Of a DNA stretch of 64,000 bases, positions 26,491 to 33,709 are shown one piece after another (the first letter of the stretch is position 1; each line of letters begins with the position of its first letter). Made by a program: the position numbers and the translations under genes. The notes beneath the pieces are model-generated. The model did no database searches, was not told the DNA's origin, and saw nothing but the letters and a program-made list of their open reading frames with translations. The DNA is taken from positions 806,001 to 870,000 of the forward strand of contig CAZIYT010000001.1 of assembly GCA_964543545.1 (NCBI GenBank). Reading direction: 5' to 3'. This DNA is from UBA4416 sp964543545. Lineage in GTDB: Bacteria > Bacteroidota > Bacteroidia > B-17B0 > Aurantibacillaceae.

Positions 26491-27195
26491 TTATGATATG
26501 ATGGCGTTAATAAATTCTTCAGGGGTTTGTGCGTTCTCCAGCGAGAAGTGTCCGATCTTAGTACGGCAGAGCGAGTCGAGGTAAGCGCCGCTGTTGAGCG
26601 CCAGGCCGAAGTCGCGGGCAATGCTGCGGATGTAGGTTCCCTTGGTGCAGGCAATGCGGAAACCTACCAAAGGCAGTTCGCAGGACGTTATCTCAAAGTC
26701 CAGGATCTCAATGGGGCGTGCTTTCAGTTCGATCTCTTCACCGGCGCGTGCCAGCTTATACATGCGTTTGCCATCCACGCGCACCGCGCTGAACATGGGA
26801 GGCACCTGCTCCTGCTTGCCAATAAAGGATTTGGCCGTTTCGAGGATCAGCTCTTTAGTAATGTGCTCCGTTGGGAAGGTCTGGTCTACGGGTTTCTCCT
26901 TATCGTAGCAGGGAGTCGTGGCACCGATAAAAAAGGTGCCGGTATATTCTTTCGGCAAGTCCTGGAAGGAAGAAATCTCCTTGGTTTTTTTGCCGGTGCA
27001 GATAATGAGTAAGCCGGTGGCTAATGGATCGAGCGTGCCGGCATGACCGATCTTCAAATGCACGTGTTTGCCATCGAGCAGCAGCGAAGGATGGTGCTTC
27101 AGCGCATGCTTCAGCTTATTTACCGCCTGGAAGGAAGACCAGGTGTAAGGCTTATTGATGAGGAGAAGCTCCCCGCTGCGGTAATCGGTTGTCAT
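26491..27195 (-). CDS. truB: tRNA pseudouridine-55 synthase
   Basis: Converts U55 of the tRNA T-loop to pseudouridine. About 234 residues. Motifs: LLLINKPYTWSSFQAVNK at the start, GHAGTLDPLATGLLIICTGK with the catalytic Asp, RPIEILDFEI and the CTKGTYIRSIARDFG block. The upstream TTG at 27204 is less likely than ATG 27195 (MTTDYRSG). Confidence 0.95.
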   Translation of the reverse strand: MTTDYRSGELLLINKPYTWSSFQAVNKLKHALKHHPSLLLDGKHVHLKIGHAGTLDPLATGLLIICTGKKTKEISSFQDLPKEYTGTFFIGATTPCYDKEKPVDQTFPTEHITKELILETAKSFIGKQEQVPPMFSAVRVDGKRMYKLARAGEEIELKARPIEILDFEITSCELPLVGFRIACTKGTYIRSIARDFGLALNSGAYLDSLCRTKIGHFSLENAQTPEEFINAIIS

Positions 27196-27290
27196 AGCCA
27201 GCAAAGATAATGGTTTTTTGGCGATTGTTCTTTGGGATCATTTTTTGGCAACGTCTTAATTTGAATTTTTGATTAGTGAATATGACGAAA

Positions 27291-27461
27291 CCTGCGCCCG
27301 GGATGCGGAGGGTTTAGTTCCTTTACCGCGTCCACCGGGGCCGGTATGGACAGGTCTGTTCCTTCGCGGTAAAGAACCGGAGCGAAGCAAAGCCCGGAAG
27401 CAGCCCGGCCTTCCGCTGGTTGCTGAGCCTGTCGAAGCACTTGCGGAAGGAGGCGCCCAAA
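27291..27461. repeat. Structured intergenic repeat, copy B, with a nested REP-like unit
   Basis: Same order of words as copy A: CCTGCGCCCGGGATGCGG, GGGTTTAGTTC, hairpin, GAACCGGAGCGAAGC, GCAGCCCGG, second hairpin, GCGCCCAAA. The main hairpin pairs CTTTACCGCG (27321-27330) with CGCGGTAAAG (27365-27374) around a 34-base loop, with the GTT/AAC extension and bulged C. The second hairpin CCTTCCGC/GCGGAAGG (27409-27416, 27443-27450) has a 26-base loop that contains the REP-like word TGAGCCTGTCGAA (27424-27436); copy A has only 10 bases there. The gene-free stretch 27196-27570 shows nothing else clear. Confidence 0.8.
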
Positions 27462-27570
27462 TACTCAAATTGAGACAAACTACTTTTTTAAGAATACGAT
27501 TGGCTTCGTGAAAAGTGAAGCCGGTTTCCCAAATGAGCATTATATTTATAAAACGCCCGGAGAAAACAGC

Positions 27571-28437
27571 ATGACCACATCGATCCCTATTCATACACTT
27601 ACAGAAAACGACGGAAGTTCTTTCATGGTAAGGCGCCTGAGCCGTTACGACGGCATTGATATGGAAGAGCGCCATCGCCATAGTTATTACGAGATCCTGT
27701 TATTCGATCAGGCCGGCGGCACGAATATGATCGACTTTGAAGAGTATCCCGTGCAGGCGCAAAGCATTCATTTTATTTCTCCAGGGCAGGTGCATGCTCT
27801 CAACCGGAATAAGGATACCGACGGCTACCTCGTCACGTTTACCAAAGACTTCATGGCACTCAACGGGGGAAATCTCACCATCCTGAATGATTTCCCGGCC
27901 TTTAATAAAACGGCTGCCGCCGTGCTGCATTTGTCAGCGGTTGATTTCGCCGGGATCTTTGGGCTGGTTAAATTCATGGAGCAGGAAGTGAAGCAGATCG
28001 CGCATTACAAGGAAGGGCTCCTGGCAGCATACATCCAGGCCCTGCTGATCAAATGCAAAGCGCTCGTGATCGATACCGTGGATTACCGCCGGAACGACGA
28101 AAGCGCGCAACAGCTCATCCAGCGCTTCAACCAATTGTTGGAGAAACAGTTCACCAAATTCCATAAGGTCAATGAATATGCCGATCAGCTGGGGCTTACC
28201 CCCAATCATTTAAGCGACAGCCTGAAAAAGATCAGCGGGAAAACGGCGGGAGAGCTGATCCATCAGCGGATCATCCTGGAGGCGAAACGCCTGCTCCTGC
28301 ACTCATCGTCGGCAACGAAGGAAATTGCCTACCAGCTTGGCTTTAACGATCCTTCATATTTCAGCCGTTTCTTCAAAACGAACACGGGCGCATCGCCGGA
28401 GAACTTCCGCAAAGAGATACGTCACACCTACCAATAA
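27571..28437 (+). CDS. AraC-family transcriptional regulator
   Basis: 288 residues: an N-terminal cupin sensor (RHRHSYYEILLFDQAGG, SPGQVHALNRN) and a C-terminal AraC double helix-turn-helix (EYADQLGLTPNHLSDSLKKI; ATKEIAYQLGFNDPSYFSRF; GASPENFRKE). It would bind DNA in response to a small ligand; target genes are not evident. The frame is open back to a GTG at 27508, but ATG 27571 (MTTSIPIHTL) gives the typical N-terminus. Convergent with ribBA, 9 bases between stops. Confidence 0.88.
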   Translation: MTTSIPIHTLTENDGSSFMVRRLSRYDGIDMEERHRHSYYEILLFDQAGGTNMIDFEEYPVQAQSIHFISPGQVHALNRNKDTDGYLVTFTKDFMALNGGNLTILNDFPAFNKTAAAVLHLSAVDFAGIFGLVKFMEQEVKQIAHYKEGLLAAYIQALLIKCKALVIDTVDYRRNDESAQQLIQRFNQLLEKQFTKFHKVNEYADQLGLTPNHLSDSLKKISGKTAGELIHQRIILEAKRLLLHSSSATKEIAYQLGFNDPSYFSRFFKTNTGASPENFRKEIRHTYQ

Positions 28438-28446
28438 TCACGAAGC

Positions 28447-29652
28447 TTAAAAGCTGTGACCCATTTTATCTTTCTTGGTCTGGATGTATTTTTCGTTATG
28501 CGGATTGGAAGGAATCACAATCGGGATGTTCTCTGTTACTTCGAGGCCATAGCCGATCAGGCCTACACGCTTCACCGGGTTATTGGTCATCAGCTTCATT
28601 TTGCTCACGCCCAGGTCGCGCAGGATCTGTGCGCCCACGCCATAGTCGCGCTCGTCCATTTTAAAGCCAAGCTCTAAATTGGCTTCTACCGTATCGAGGC
28701 CCTGCTCCTGGAGCTTGTAGGCTTTTAATTTATTGAGCAGGCCAATGCCGCGGCCTTCCTGGTTCATGTATACGATCACACCTTTGCCTTCCTTCTCGAT
28801 CATTTCCATCGCCTGGTGCAGCTGTGGTCCGCAATCGCAGCGGCAGGAGCCGAAGATATCGCCGGTCACGCAGGAAGAATGCACGCGTACATACACTGCC
28901 TCATCTTTTTCCCATTCGCCTTTTACGAGGGCGAGGTGCTCTTCGCCATTGGTATCTACCTTATAGTTGATGAGCTTAAAGTTGCCCCACTGCGTAGGCA
29001 TATTTACTTCTACCTGGCGGCTCACAATGCTTTCCTTTGCCAGGCGGTAAGAGATCAGGTCTTTGATGGTCACGATTTTCAGGTCGAACTGCCTGGCCAC
29101 TTTCACGAGGTCGGGCAGTCGCGCCATGGTTCCGTCTTCGTTCAATACTTCCACCAAAGCGCCGCAGGGCTCAAAGCCGGCGAGGCGTGCAAAATCGATG
29201 GTAGCCTCGGTGTGGCCTGTGCGACGCAGAACGCCGCCGCTTTTGGCAATGAGCGGGAAAATATGTCCGGGACGGCCGAAATCCGCCGCTTTCATTTCCG
29301 GGTCAATCAGGGCCTGAACCGTTTTGGCGCGGTCGTAGGCCGAAATGCCGGTGGTGCAGCCATAGCCCAGGAGGTCGATGGACACCGTGAAGGCCGTTTC
29401 ATGTAAGGCCGTGTTGGAAGTCACCATCAGCTCCAGCTTCAGCTCCCGGGCACGCTCTTCGGTAACTGCGGCGCAGATAAGGCCGCGGCCGTGCGTTGCC
29501 ATAAAATTAATCACTTCCGGAGTAATGTTGCGGGCGGCTGTCAAGAAGTCGCCTTCGTTTTCGCGATCTTCATCATCCACCACAATAATCACCTTGCCGG
29601 CTTTAATATCGGCAATCGCTTCTTCGATCGTATTGACTTGTATTGTTTCCAT
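28447..29652 (-). CDS. ribBA: Bifunctional DHBP synthase / GTP cyclohydrolase II
   Basis: Catalyses two entry steps of riboflavin synthesis. 401 residues. The N-terminal RibB domain has VVDDEDRENEGDFLTAA (acidic loop) and GHIFPLIAKSGGVLRRTGHTE (as two adjoining blocks). The C-terminal RibA domain has VHSSCVTGDIFGSCRCDCG with the three zinc Cys residues and YMNQEGRGIGLLNKLKAY. No FMN riboswitch is seen in front of it. A -7 element TAAATTTG lies 7 bases before the ATG, suggesting a leaderless transcript. Confidence 0.96.
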   Translation of the reverse strand: METIQVNTIEEAIADIKAGKVIIVVDDEDRENEGDFLTAARNITPEVINFMATHGRGLICAAVTEERARELKLELMVTSNTALHETAFTVSIDLLGYGCTTGISAYDRAKTVQALIDPEMKAADFGRPGHIFPLIAKSGGVLRRTGHTEATIDFARLAGFEPCGALVEVLNEDGTMARLPDLVKVARQFDLKIVTIKDLISYRLAKESIVSRQVEVNMPTQWGNFKLINYKVDTNGEEHLALVKGEWEKDEAVYVRVHSSCVTGDIFGSCRCDCGPQLHQAMEMIEKEGKGVIVYMNQEGRGIGLLNKLKAYKLQEQGLDTVEANLELGFKMDERDYGVGAQILRDLGVSKMKLMTNNPVKRVGLIGYGLEVTENIPIVIPSNPHNEKYIQTKKDKMGHSF

Positions 29653-29659
29653 GTGGGCG

Positions 29660-29667
29660 CAAATTTA
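29660..29667 (-). promoter_or_regulatory. -7 promoter element of ribBA
   Basis: TAAATTTG on the minus strand matches TAnnTTTG; only 7 bases separate it from the ATG at 29652. No clear -33 TTG is present. Confidence 0.45.
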
Positions 29668-29726
29668 AGGATTTAATGGTATTATCATTGAAAATGAATG
29701 TTGTGTTTCCGGTAAAGTAATAACTT

Positions 29727-29789
29727 ACCAGATGCGACTTCGAGAGCCTCAGTCGCCGCACTGGTGGTTGAGGCTCTCGAAACCACCAG
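29727..29789. repeat. Interleaved palindromic repeat A-B-A'-B'-A'' (copy 2)
   Basis: Arm B TTCGAGAGCCTCA (29739-29751) and B' TGAGGCTCTCGAA (29769-29781) are identical to copy 1. Arm A is different but still self-complementary: ACCAG (29727-29731) with CTGGT (29761-29765) and GCGAC (29734-29738) with GTCGC (29752-29756). The third arm ACCACCAG (29782-29789) pairs with CTGGTGGT (29761-29768). Lies between ribBA and the SRPBCC gene. Confidence 0.75.
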
Positions 29790-29809
29790 GCTAATAAAAG
29801 AACAGCGAA

Positions 29810-30274
29810 TCACTCCCCAAACAATTCTTCTATCACTTTTGTTCGGTAGCTGAAGATCCCTTCGATACGTTTCCTGAGGAAGAGGCTGTGAGCGATGGTT
29901 CCGAGGAAACCGAAAGGCAGCATGTAATTGACCTCGTCGTACATGTCGGTGCCGGTGGGAGTGGCGATGAAGGTGTGCTTGTGATGCCAGAGCTTGTAGG
30001 GGCCGAAGCGCTGCTCGTCGACGAAGTAGTGGCCGGGGACAATATGAGTAATTTCGGTCATCCATTTCATGCGGATACCAAGGAGGGGCGTGAGGGTGTA
30101 GGTGATGATCTGCCCGGGATACATGCTTTCGCCGTCTTTTTTATCAGAGGTCACCGTGAAATTCATTGCATCGGGAGTGATCTTCTGCAAATTATTGGGC
30201 GAGGAGAAAAAGGCCCAGGCCTCATTTAAAGAAATTGGTAAATGTTGCCTGCTTTTGATAGAGTAGAATTGCAT
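29810..30274 (-). CDS. SRPBCC-family ligand-binding protein
   Basis: 154 residues with the START/SRPBCC helix-grip pattern: an N-terminal strand (FYSIKSRQHLPISLNEAWAF), FFSSPNNLQKITP, then strands (ITYTLTPLLGIRMKWMTEI, VDEQRFGPYKLWHHKH) and a long C-terminal helix. Homologues in Bacteroidota are often called cell-division-inhibitor-like or polyketide-cyclase-like; the ligand is unknown. Divergent from the NUDIX gene with 33 bases between starts. Confidence 0.8.
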   Translation of the reverse strand: MQFYSIKSRQHLPISLNEAWAFFSSPNNLQKITPDAMNFTVTSDKKDGESMYPGQIITYTLTPLLGIRMKWMTEITHIVPGHYFVDEQRFGPYKLWHHKHTFIATPTGTDMYDEVNYMLPFGFLGTIAHSLFLRKRIEGIFSYRTKVIEELFGE

Positions 30275-30307
30275 ATCGCTTATCTTTACGACAATTATCG
30301 GGGAATA

Positions 30308-30931
30308 ATGTTTGACGAATTTATTGCGAATTTAAAAATAAAACTGCAACAGCCCCTGCCGGGCATGGATGCCCAGTTTGAAATGGCGCATGTGAAGCGG
30401 GAGAAGATCCTGGAAAACATGCCGGAGGCTTCTGTATACAGGCCCAGCGCGGTATTGATCGTTACCTATCCTAACGAGCGGAACGAGCCCATCTTGCTGC
30501 TGATTGAGCGGGTCACCTATAATGGCTACCACAGCGGACAAATTGCCCTGCCCGGCGGCAAGGCCGACCCCGAAGACCCGAGCCTGGAAGCTACGGCCCT
30601 GCGCGAATTCTTTGAAGAAACGGGAAGCGACGCCACACCGGAGATCATCGGGAAGCTTACGCCGGTATATATTCCCGTAAGCAAATTTGTGGTTCATCCC
30701 TTTATCGCCTACCTGCCTGAGCGCCCGCATTTCAGCATCAGCGAACGGGAGGTGCAGCAACTCATCGAATGGCCGCTGGCGGCACTGGTACTGCCTGAAA
30801 CCGTCAAAGAAACCATTGTGGAGCCAACGCCGGGACTAAGACTGAAAACACCTTATTTCGATATCAGCGAAAAGATCCTGTGGGGCGCCACCGCCATGAT
30901 TATGAATGAGTTAAAGTGGGTTTTGAAGTGA
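30308..30931 (+). CDS. NUDIX hydrolase, CoA pyrophosphatase (NudL)-like
   Basis: About 207 residues. The Nudix box is LPGGKADPEDPSLEATALRE followed by FFEETG; Asp replaces the usual first Glu with eight residues before RE, the spacing I recall for NudL-type enzymes that split CoA. Upstream conserved block is ASVYRPSAVLIVTYPNER. The frame is open to 30242, but that would overlap the divergent gene; ATG 30308 (MFDEFIANLKIKLQ) is preferred. TATCTTTAC about 20 bases upstream resembles a -7 element. Confidence 0.85.
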   Translation: MFDEFIANLKIKLQQPLPGMDAQFEMAHVKREKILENMPEASVYRPSAVLIVTYPNERNEPILLLIERVTYNGYHSGQIALPGGKADPEDPSLEATALREFFEETGSDATPEIIGKLTPVYIPVSKFVVHPFIAYLPERPHFSISEREVQQLIEWPLAALVLPETVKETIVEPTPGLRLKTPYFDISEKILWGATAMIMNELKWVLK

Positions 30932-30936
30932 GGTTA

Positions 30937-31038
30937 TGCGCCAGGGACGCGAAGGGTTTAGTTCTTTTGTTCGCTTTTTCAGCGAACAAAAAACCGCAGC
31001 GCAGCGGAGCCCGAAAGCGGCCCGCCCGGGCGCCCAAA
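30937..31038. repeat. Structured intergenic repeat, copy C
   Basis: TGCGCCAGGGACGCGAAGGG, TTTAGTTC, hairpin, AACCGCAGCGCAGCGGAGCC, GCGGCCCG and GGCGCCCAAA. The hairpin pairs TTTTGTTCGCT (30965-30975) with AGCGAACAAAA (30981-30991) and continues GTT (30961-30963) with AAC (30992-30994), leaving C30964 bulged, as in copies A and B. The second hairpin is reduced to a short CCCG-CC-CGGG. Confidence 0.78.
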
Positions 31039-31130
31039 CTATAAACTTAATAATAGATTCGATCCTCCTTTCAGGGGTATGAGGTAATTCGTTTAAATTA
31101 ATATCTTTACAACCTCTAAAAAGCGACCTT

Positions 31131-32549
31131 TTGCAAAACATTAAGGAATATTTCAATAAGCTGGCGTCTAAACGGAAAAAGCGCGGGATCACGAATTACT
31201 ATTGGAAAGAAATTACCAATTACTGTAATTATTTCTCGCACGAAGACAGCTCTGTTCTTGAGATTGGTTGCGGAAGCGGCGATTTGCTGGCGGGTATCGC
31301 CGGCAGCACGAAAACAGGCATCGATTTCAGCGAGGAGCAGATTGCCTGGGCGAAAGAGAAGCACAAAGACCAGAACATCGAGTTCCTGGTGATGGATGCA
31401 AATAACCTTAACCTGGACCGCAAGTACGACTTTATCATCATCAGTAACCTCATCGGTTTTGTGGATGATATCCAGCAAGTGTTTGAGCAGGCCAAAAAGG
31501 TATCGCATGCCAATACCAAGATCATTGTGCAGTACTACAATTCGCTGTGGGAGCCGATGCTGAAATTTGCCGAGCTGACAGGCCTTAAAACGAAGACGCC
31601 CACCCAGAACTGGCTCAACTCCAAAGACGTGAATAACCTTTTGTTTGTGTCGGGCTTTGATGTGTACCGCAACAGCAAGCGCTTTATTTTTCCCTTCTAC
31701 ATTCCGCTGCTGGCCGAGTTCTTCAATTTATTTTTAGCGAAATTTCCCTTCTTCCGCTTTTTTAGCTTAAATACCTATTCCTTCGCAAAGCCTTTGCCGG
31801 CGAGCGAAGAGGAAGACTATAAAACAAAATATTCCACCACGGTGGTAATCCCGGCCCGTAACGAAAGCGGAAACATCGAGAACGCCATTACCCGCTTACC
31901 GAAATTCGGGAAACATGTGGAGATCATTTTTATTGAAGGAAACAGCACCGACGATACCTGGCAGAAGATCCAGGAGATCCAGCAAAAATATGCTGCCACA
32001 CACGATATTAAGATAGGACAGCAGAAAGGAAAAGGCAAGGCCGACGCGGTGCGCGAAGGCTATAAGATCGCTACCGGCGATATCCTGATGATCCTCGATG
32101 CGGACTTAACCGTACCGCCGGAAGATATTCCGAAGTTCTACGATGCCATTGCCGGCAGCAAGGGCGATTTCATCAATGGCACGCGATTGGTGTACCCGAT
32201 GGACAAGGAGGCGATGCGCTTTTTGAATTACCTCGGCAATCACTTTTTCAGCTGGGCCTTTACCTGGTTGCTGGAGCAGCGCTTCAAAGACACGCTCTGC
32301 GGCACCAAGGTGATGTTCCGGAAAGACTACATCAAGCTTACCAAAAACAGGAAATACTTCGGGGAATTTGATCCCTTTGGCGATTTCGACCTTTTATTCG
32401 GGGCGCATAAGCTGAACCTGAAAATTGTGGAAGTGCCGATCCGTTACCGCGAACGTACTTACGGAAGCACCAACATTTCCCGCTTCAAGCATGGCCTGAT
32501 CCTGCTCCGCATGTGTGCCTTTGCCAGCAGGAAGTGCAAATTTATCTAA
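31131..32549 (+). CDS. Methyltransferase-glycosyltransferase fusion
   Basis: 472 residues in two domains. N-terminal class I SAM methyltransferase (about 40-140): VLEIGCGSGDLLAGIAGS, GIDFSEEQIAWAKEK, EFLVMDANNLNL. C-terminal GT-A family 2 glycosyltransferase (about 235-472): TTVVIPARNESGNIENAI, GKGKADAVREGYKIATGD, ILDADLTVPPEDI (DxD), FDPFGDFDLLFGAHK, RTYGSTNISRFKHG, like dolichyl/undecaprenyl-phosphate glucosyl or mannosyl transferases. Start is TTG 31131; TAATATCTTTAC upstream resembles a -7 element. The likely substrate is a polyprenyl-phosphate sugar or surface glycan; what is methylated is unknown. Confidence 0.85.
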   Translation: MQNIKEYFNKLASKRKKRGITNYYWKEITNYCNYFSHEDSSVLEIGCGSGDLLAGIAGSTKTGIDFSEEQIAWAKEKHKDQNIEFLVMDANNLNLDRKYDFIIISNLIGFVDDIQQVFEQAKKVSHANTKIIVQYYNSLWEPMLKFAELTGLKTKTPTQNWLNSKDVNNLLFVSGFDVYRNSKRFIFPFYIPLLAEFFNLFLAKFPFFRFFSLNTYSFAKPLPASEEEDYKTKYSTTVVIPARNESGNIENAITRLPKFGKHVEIIFIEGNSTDDTWQKIQEIQQKYAATHDIKIGQQKGKGKADAVREGYKIATGDILMILDADLTVPPEDIPKFYDAIAGSKGDFINGTRLVYPMDKEAMRFLNYLGNHFFSWAFTWLLEQRFKDTLCGTKVMFRKDYIKLTKNRKYFGEFDPFGDFDLLFGAHKLNLKIVEVPIRYRERTYGSTNISRFKHGLILLRMCAFASRKCKFI

Positions 32550-32677
32550 ACAATTATTGAGTTGGAGAGTTGTTGATTTGGGGATTTGTTGAGTTGAACA
32601 ATTAAAGATTTTTCTTTGTAACTTTACGATGATCTCATTCTCTATTTCACTCATTCACCAACTCACTAACTGAATAC

Positions 32678-33145
32678 ATGGAACGCATCTGGATTTATAC
32701 CATCAGCCAATTATTACCGGAAGAGCAGCTCAAGGCATTGAAACAACGCTGCCAGGATTTTGTAAGTACCTGGACCGCCCACGAGGTAAGCCTCGACGCT
32801 TCTTTCGAACTCTATAAAAACCGCCTGCTCATCTTTAAAGTGAACGAAGCCAACTACAATGCCAGCGGCTGTAGCATCGATAAGCAGGTACGCCTCGTCA
32901 AAGAGCTGGAACAACAATTCTCTGTAGAGCTTCTGAACCGCTTATTGGTAGCCTACGAAAAGCAGGATGAGGTTGCAGTTGTAAAAACATCGGAGATCGC
33001 CGGCTTACTGAATGCGGGAAGCATCAACGAACACACGCTTATATTCGATAATACAATCAGCCAGTCTACTGAGCTCGCCACGGGCTGGAAAAAGCCGTTG
33101 AAGGACACCTACCTGTCGCGTTACCTCGTTTCAAGCAAAGCATAG
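32678..33145 (+). CDS. Conserved hypothetical protein of Bacteroidota
   Basis: 155 residues, no signal peptide or membrane segment. Conserved-looking blocks: MERIWIYTISQLLPEEQ, LIFKVNEANYNASGCSIDKQ and a C-terminal PLKDTYLSRYL. Homologues are sometimes named ABC transporter ATPase in databases, but there is no Walker motif, so that name should not be copied. Its stop abuts the start of the next gene. Function unknown. Confidence 0.78.
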   Translation: MERIWIYTISQLLPEEQLKALKQRCQDFVSTWTAHEVSLDASFELYKNRLLIFKVNEANYNASGCSIDKQVRLVKELEQQFSVELLNRLLVAYEKQDEVAVVKTSEIAGLLNAGSINEHTLIFDNTISQSTELATGWKKPLKDTYLSRYLVSSKA

Positions 33146-33634
33146 ATGAAAAAGGGAATCGCCATCACTGTCTTTTCAGGTATTGCGTCCTTAGCCATTT
33201 TTTATTCCTGCACCAAAGACCGGGGGATCAATCCCGACCTGGCATTCAGCGATCGCGCCTTGTACGACAGCTGCCGTAATATCTCTGCCTTTCACTATTA
33301 TAAAAATGATCCTGCGGCGGTGTACTCCGGTGTGCATGGGCCGCACGGCGCGTTCAAGCTGCGCTTCAACAAAACGGCTTATGCCGCCTTAACAGATAAT
33401 GGAAAATTGCCTGCATCTAAAAAATTTCCGGAGGGCTCGCTCATCGTGAAAGAGATTCAAAGCAACGGGCAATATGCCCTCATGTATAAAAAGAAAAGCA
33501 GCTGGCTGTGGGCGGAAATTAATGCCGATGGCAGCGTGGCTTTCAGCACTACCAAAGAGCCTACGGCTACCTGCATCTCCTGCCACAGCCAAAGCGGGCA
33601 GCGGGACCTGGCGGTGAGTTTTGCGTTTTATTAG
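33146..33634 (+). CDS. Cytochrome P460-like heme lipoprotein
   Basis: 162 residues with a lipoprotein-type signal (IFYSCTKD). The C-terminal TCISCHSQSGQRD carries the c-type heme site CxxCH, and the central part (GPHGAFKLRFNK, FPEGSLIVKE, ALMYKKKSSWLWAEINADG) is a beta-rich fold like cytochrome P460/P460-type sensors. Gas-binding or electron-transfer role is an inference. Start codon follows the previous stop with no gap, so the two are co-translated. Confidence 0.75.
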   Translation: MKKGIAITVFSGIASLAIFYSCTKDRGINPDLAFSDRALYDSCRNISAFHYYKNDPAAVYSGVHGPHGAFKLRFNKTAYAALTDNGKLPASKKFPEGSLIVKEIQSNGQYALMYKKKSSWLWAEINADGSVAFSTTKEPTATCISCHSQSGQRDLAVSFAFY

Positions 33635-33663
33635 CCACACCCGGAAGATCTCCTTTTTCGGCA

Positions 33664-33695
33664 AGATCTGGAAGGTTTTAAAACCTTCCAGATCT
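33664..33695. repeat. Perfect 32-bp palindrome between convergent genes
   Basis: AGATCTGGAAGGTTTT (33664-33679) is directly followed by its exact complement AAAACCTTCCAGATCT. No loop. Similar palindromes recur in Bacteroidota genomes. It could act as a bidirectional terminator but has only a T4 core. Confidence 0.8.
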
Positions 33696-33709
33696 GCGGA
33701 TAGGCTAAG

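Noticed and set aside
27256..27681. 141-residue minus-strand open frame through repeat copy B
   Set aside because: It covers a structured repeat and the promoter region of the AraC gene, and its composition is that of the repeat.
29653..29810. FMN riboswitch before ribBA
   Set aside because: The stretch lacks the RFN conserved words and would be too short; the -7 element sits next to the ATG.
30911..31192. Minus-strand open frame across repeat copy C
   Set aside because: It spans the repeat and the start of the methyltransferase fusion; no protein-like features.
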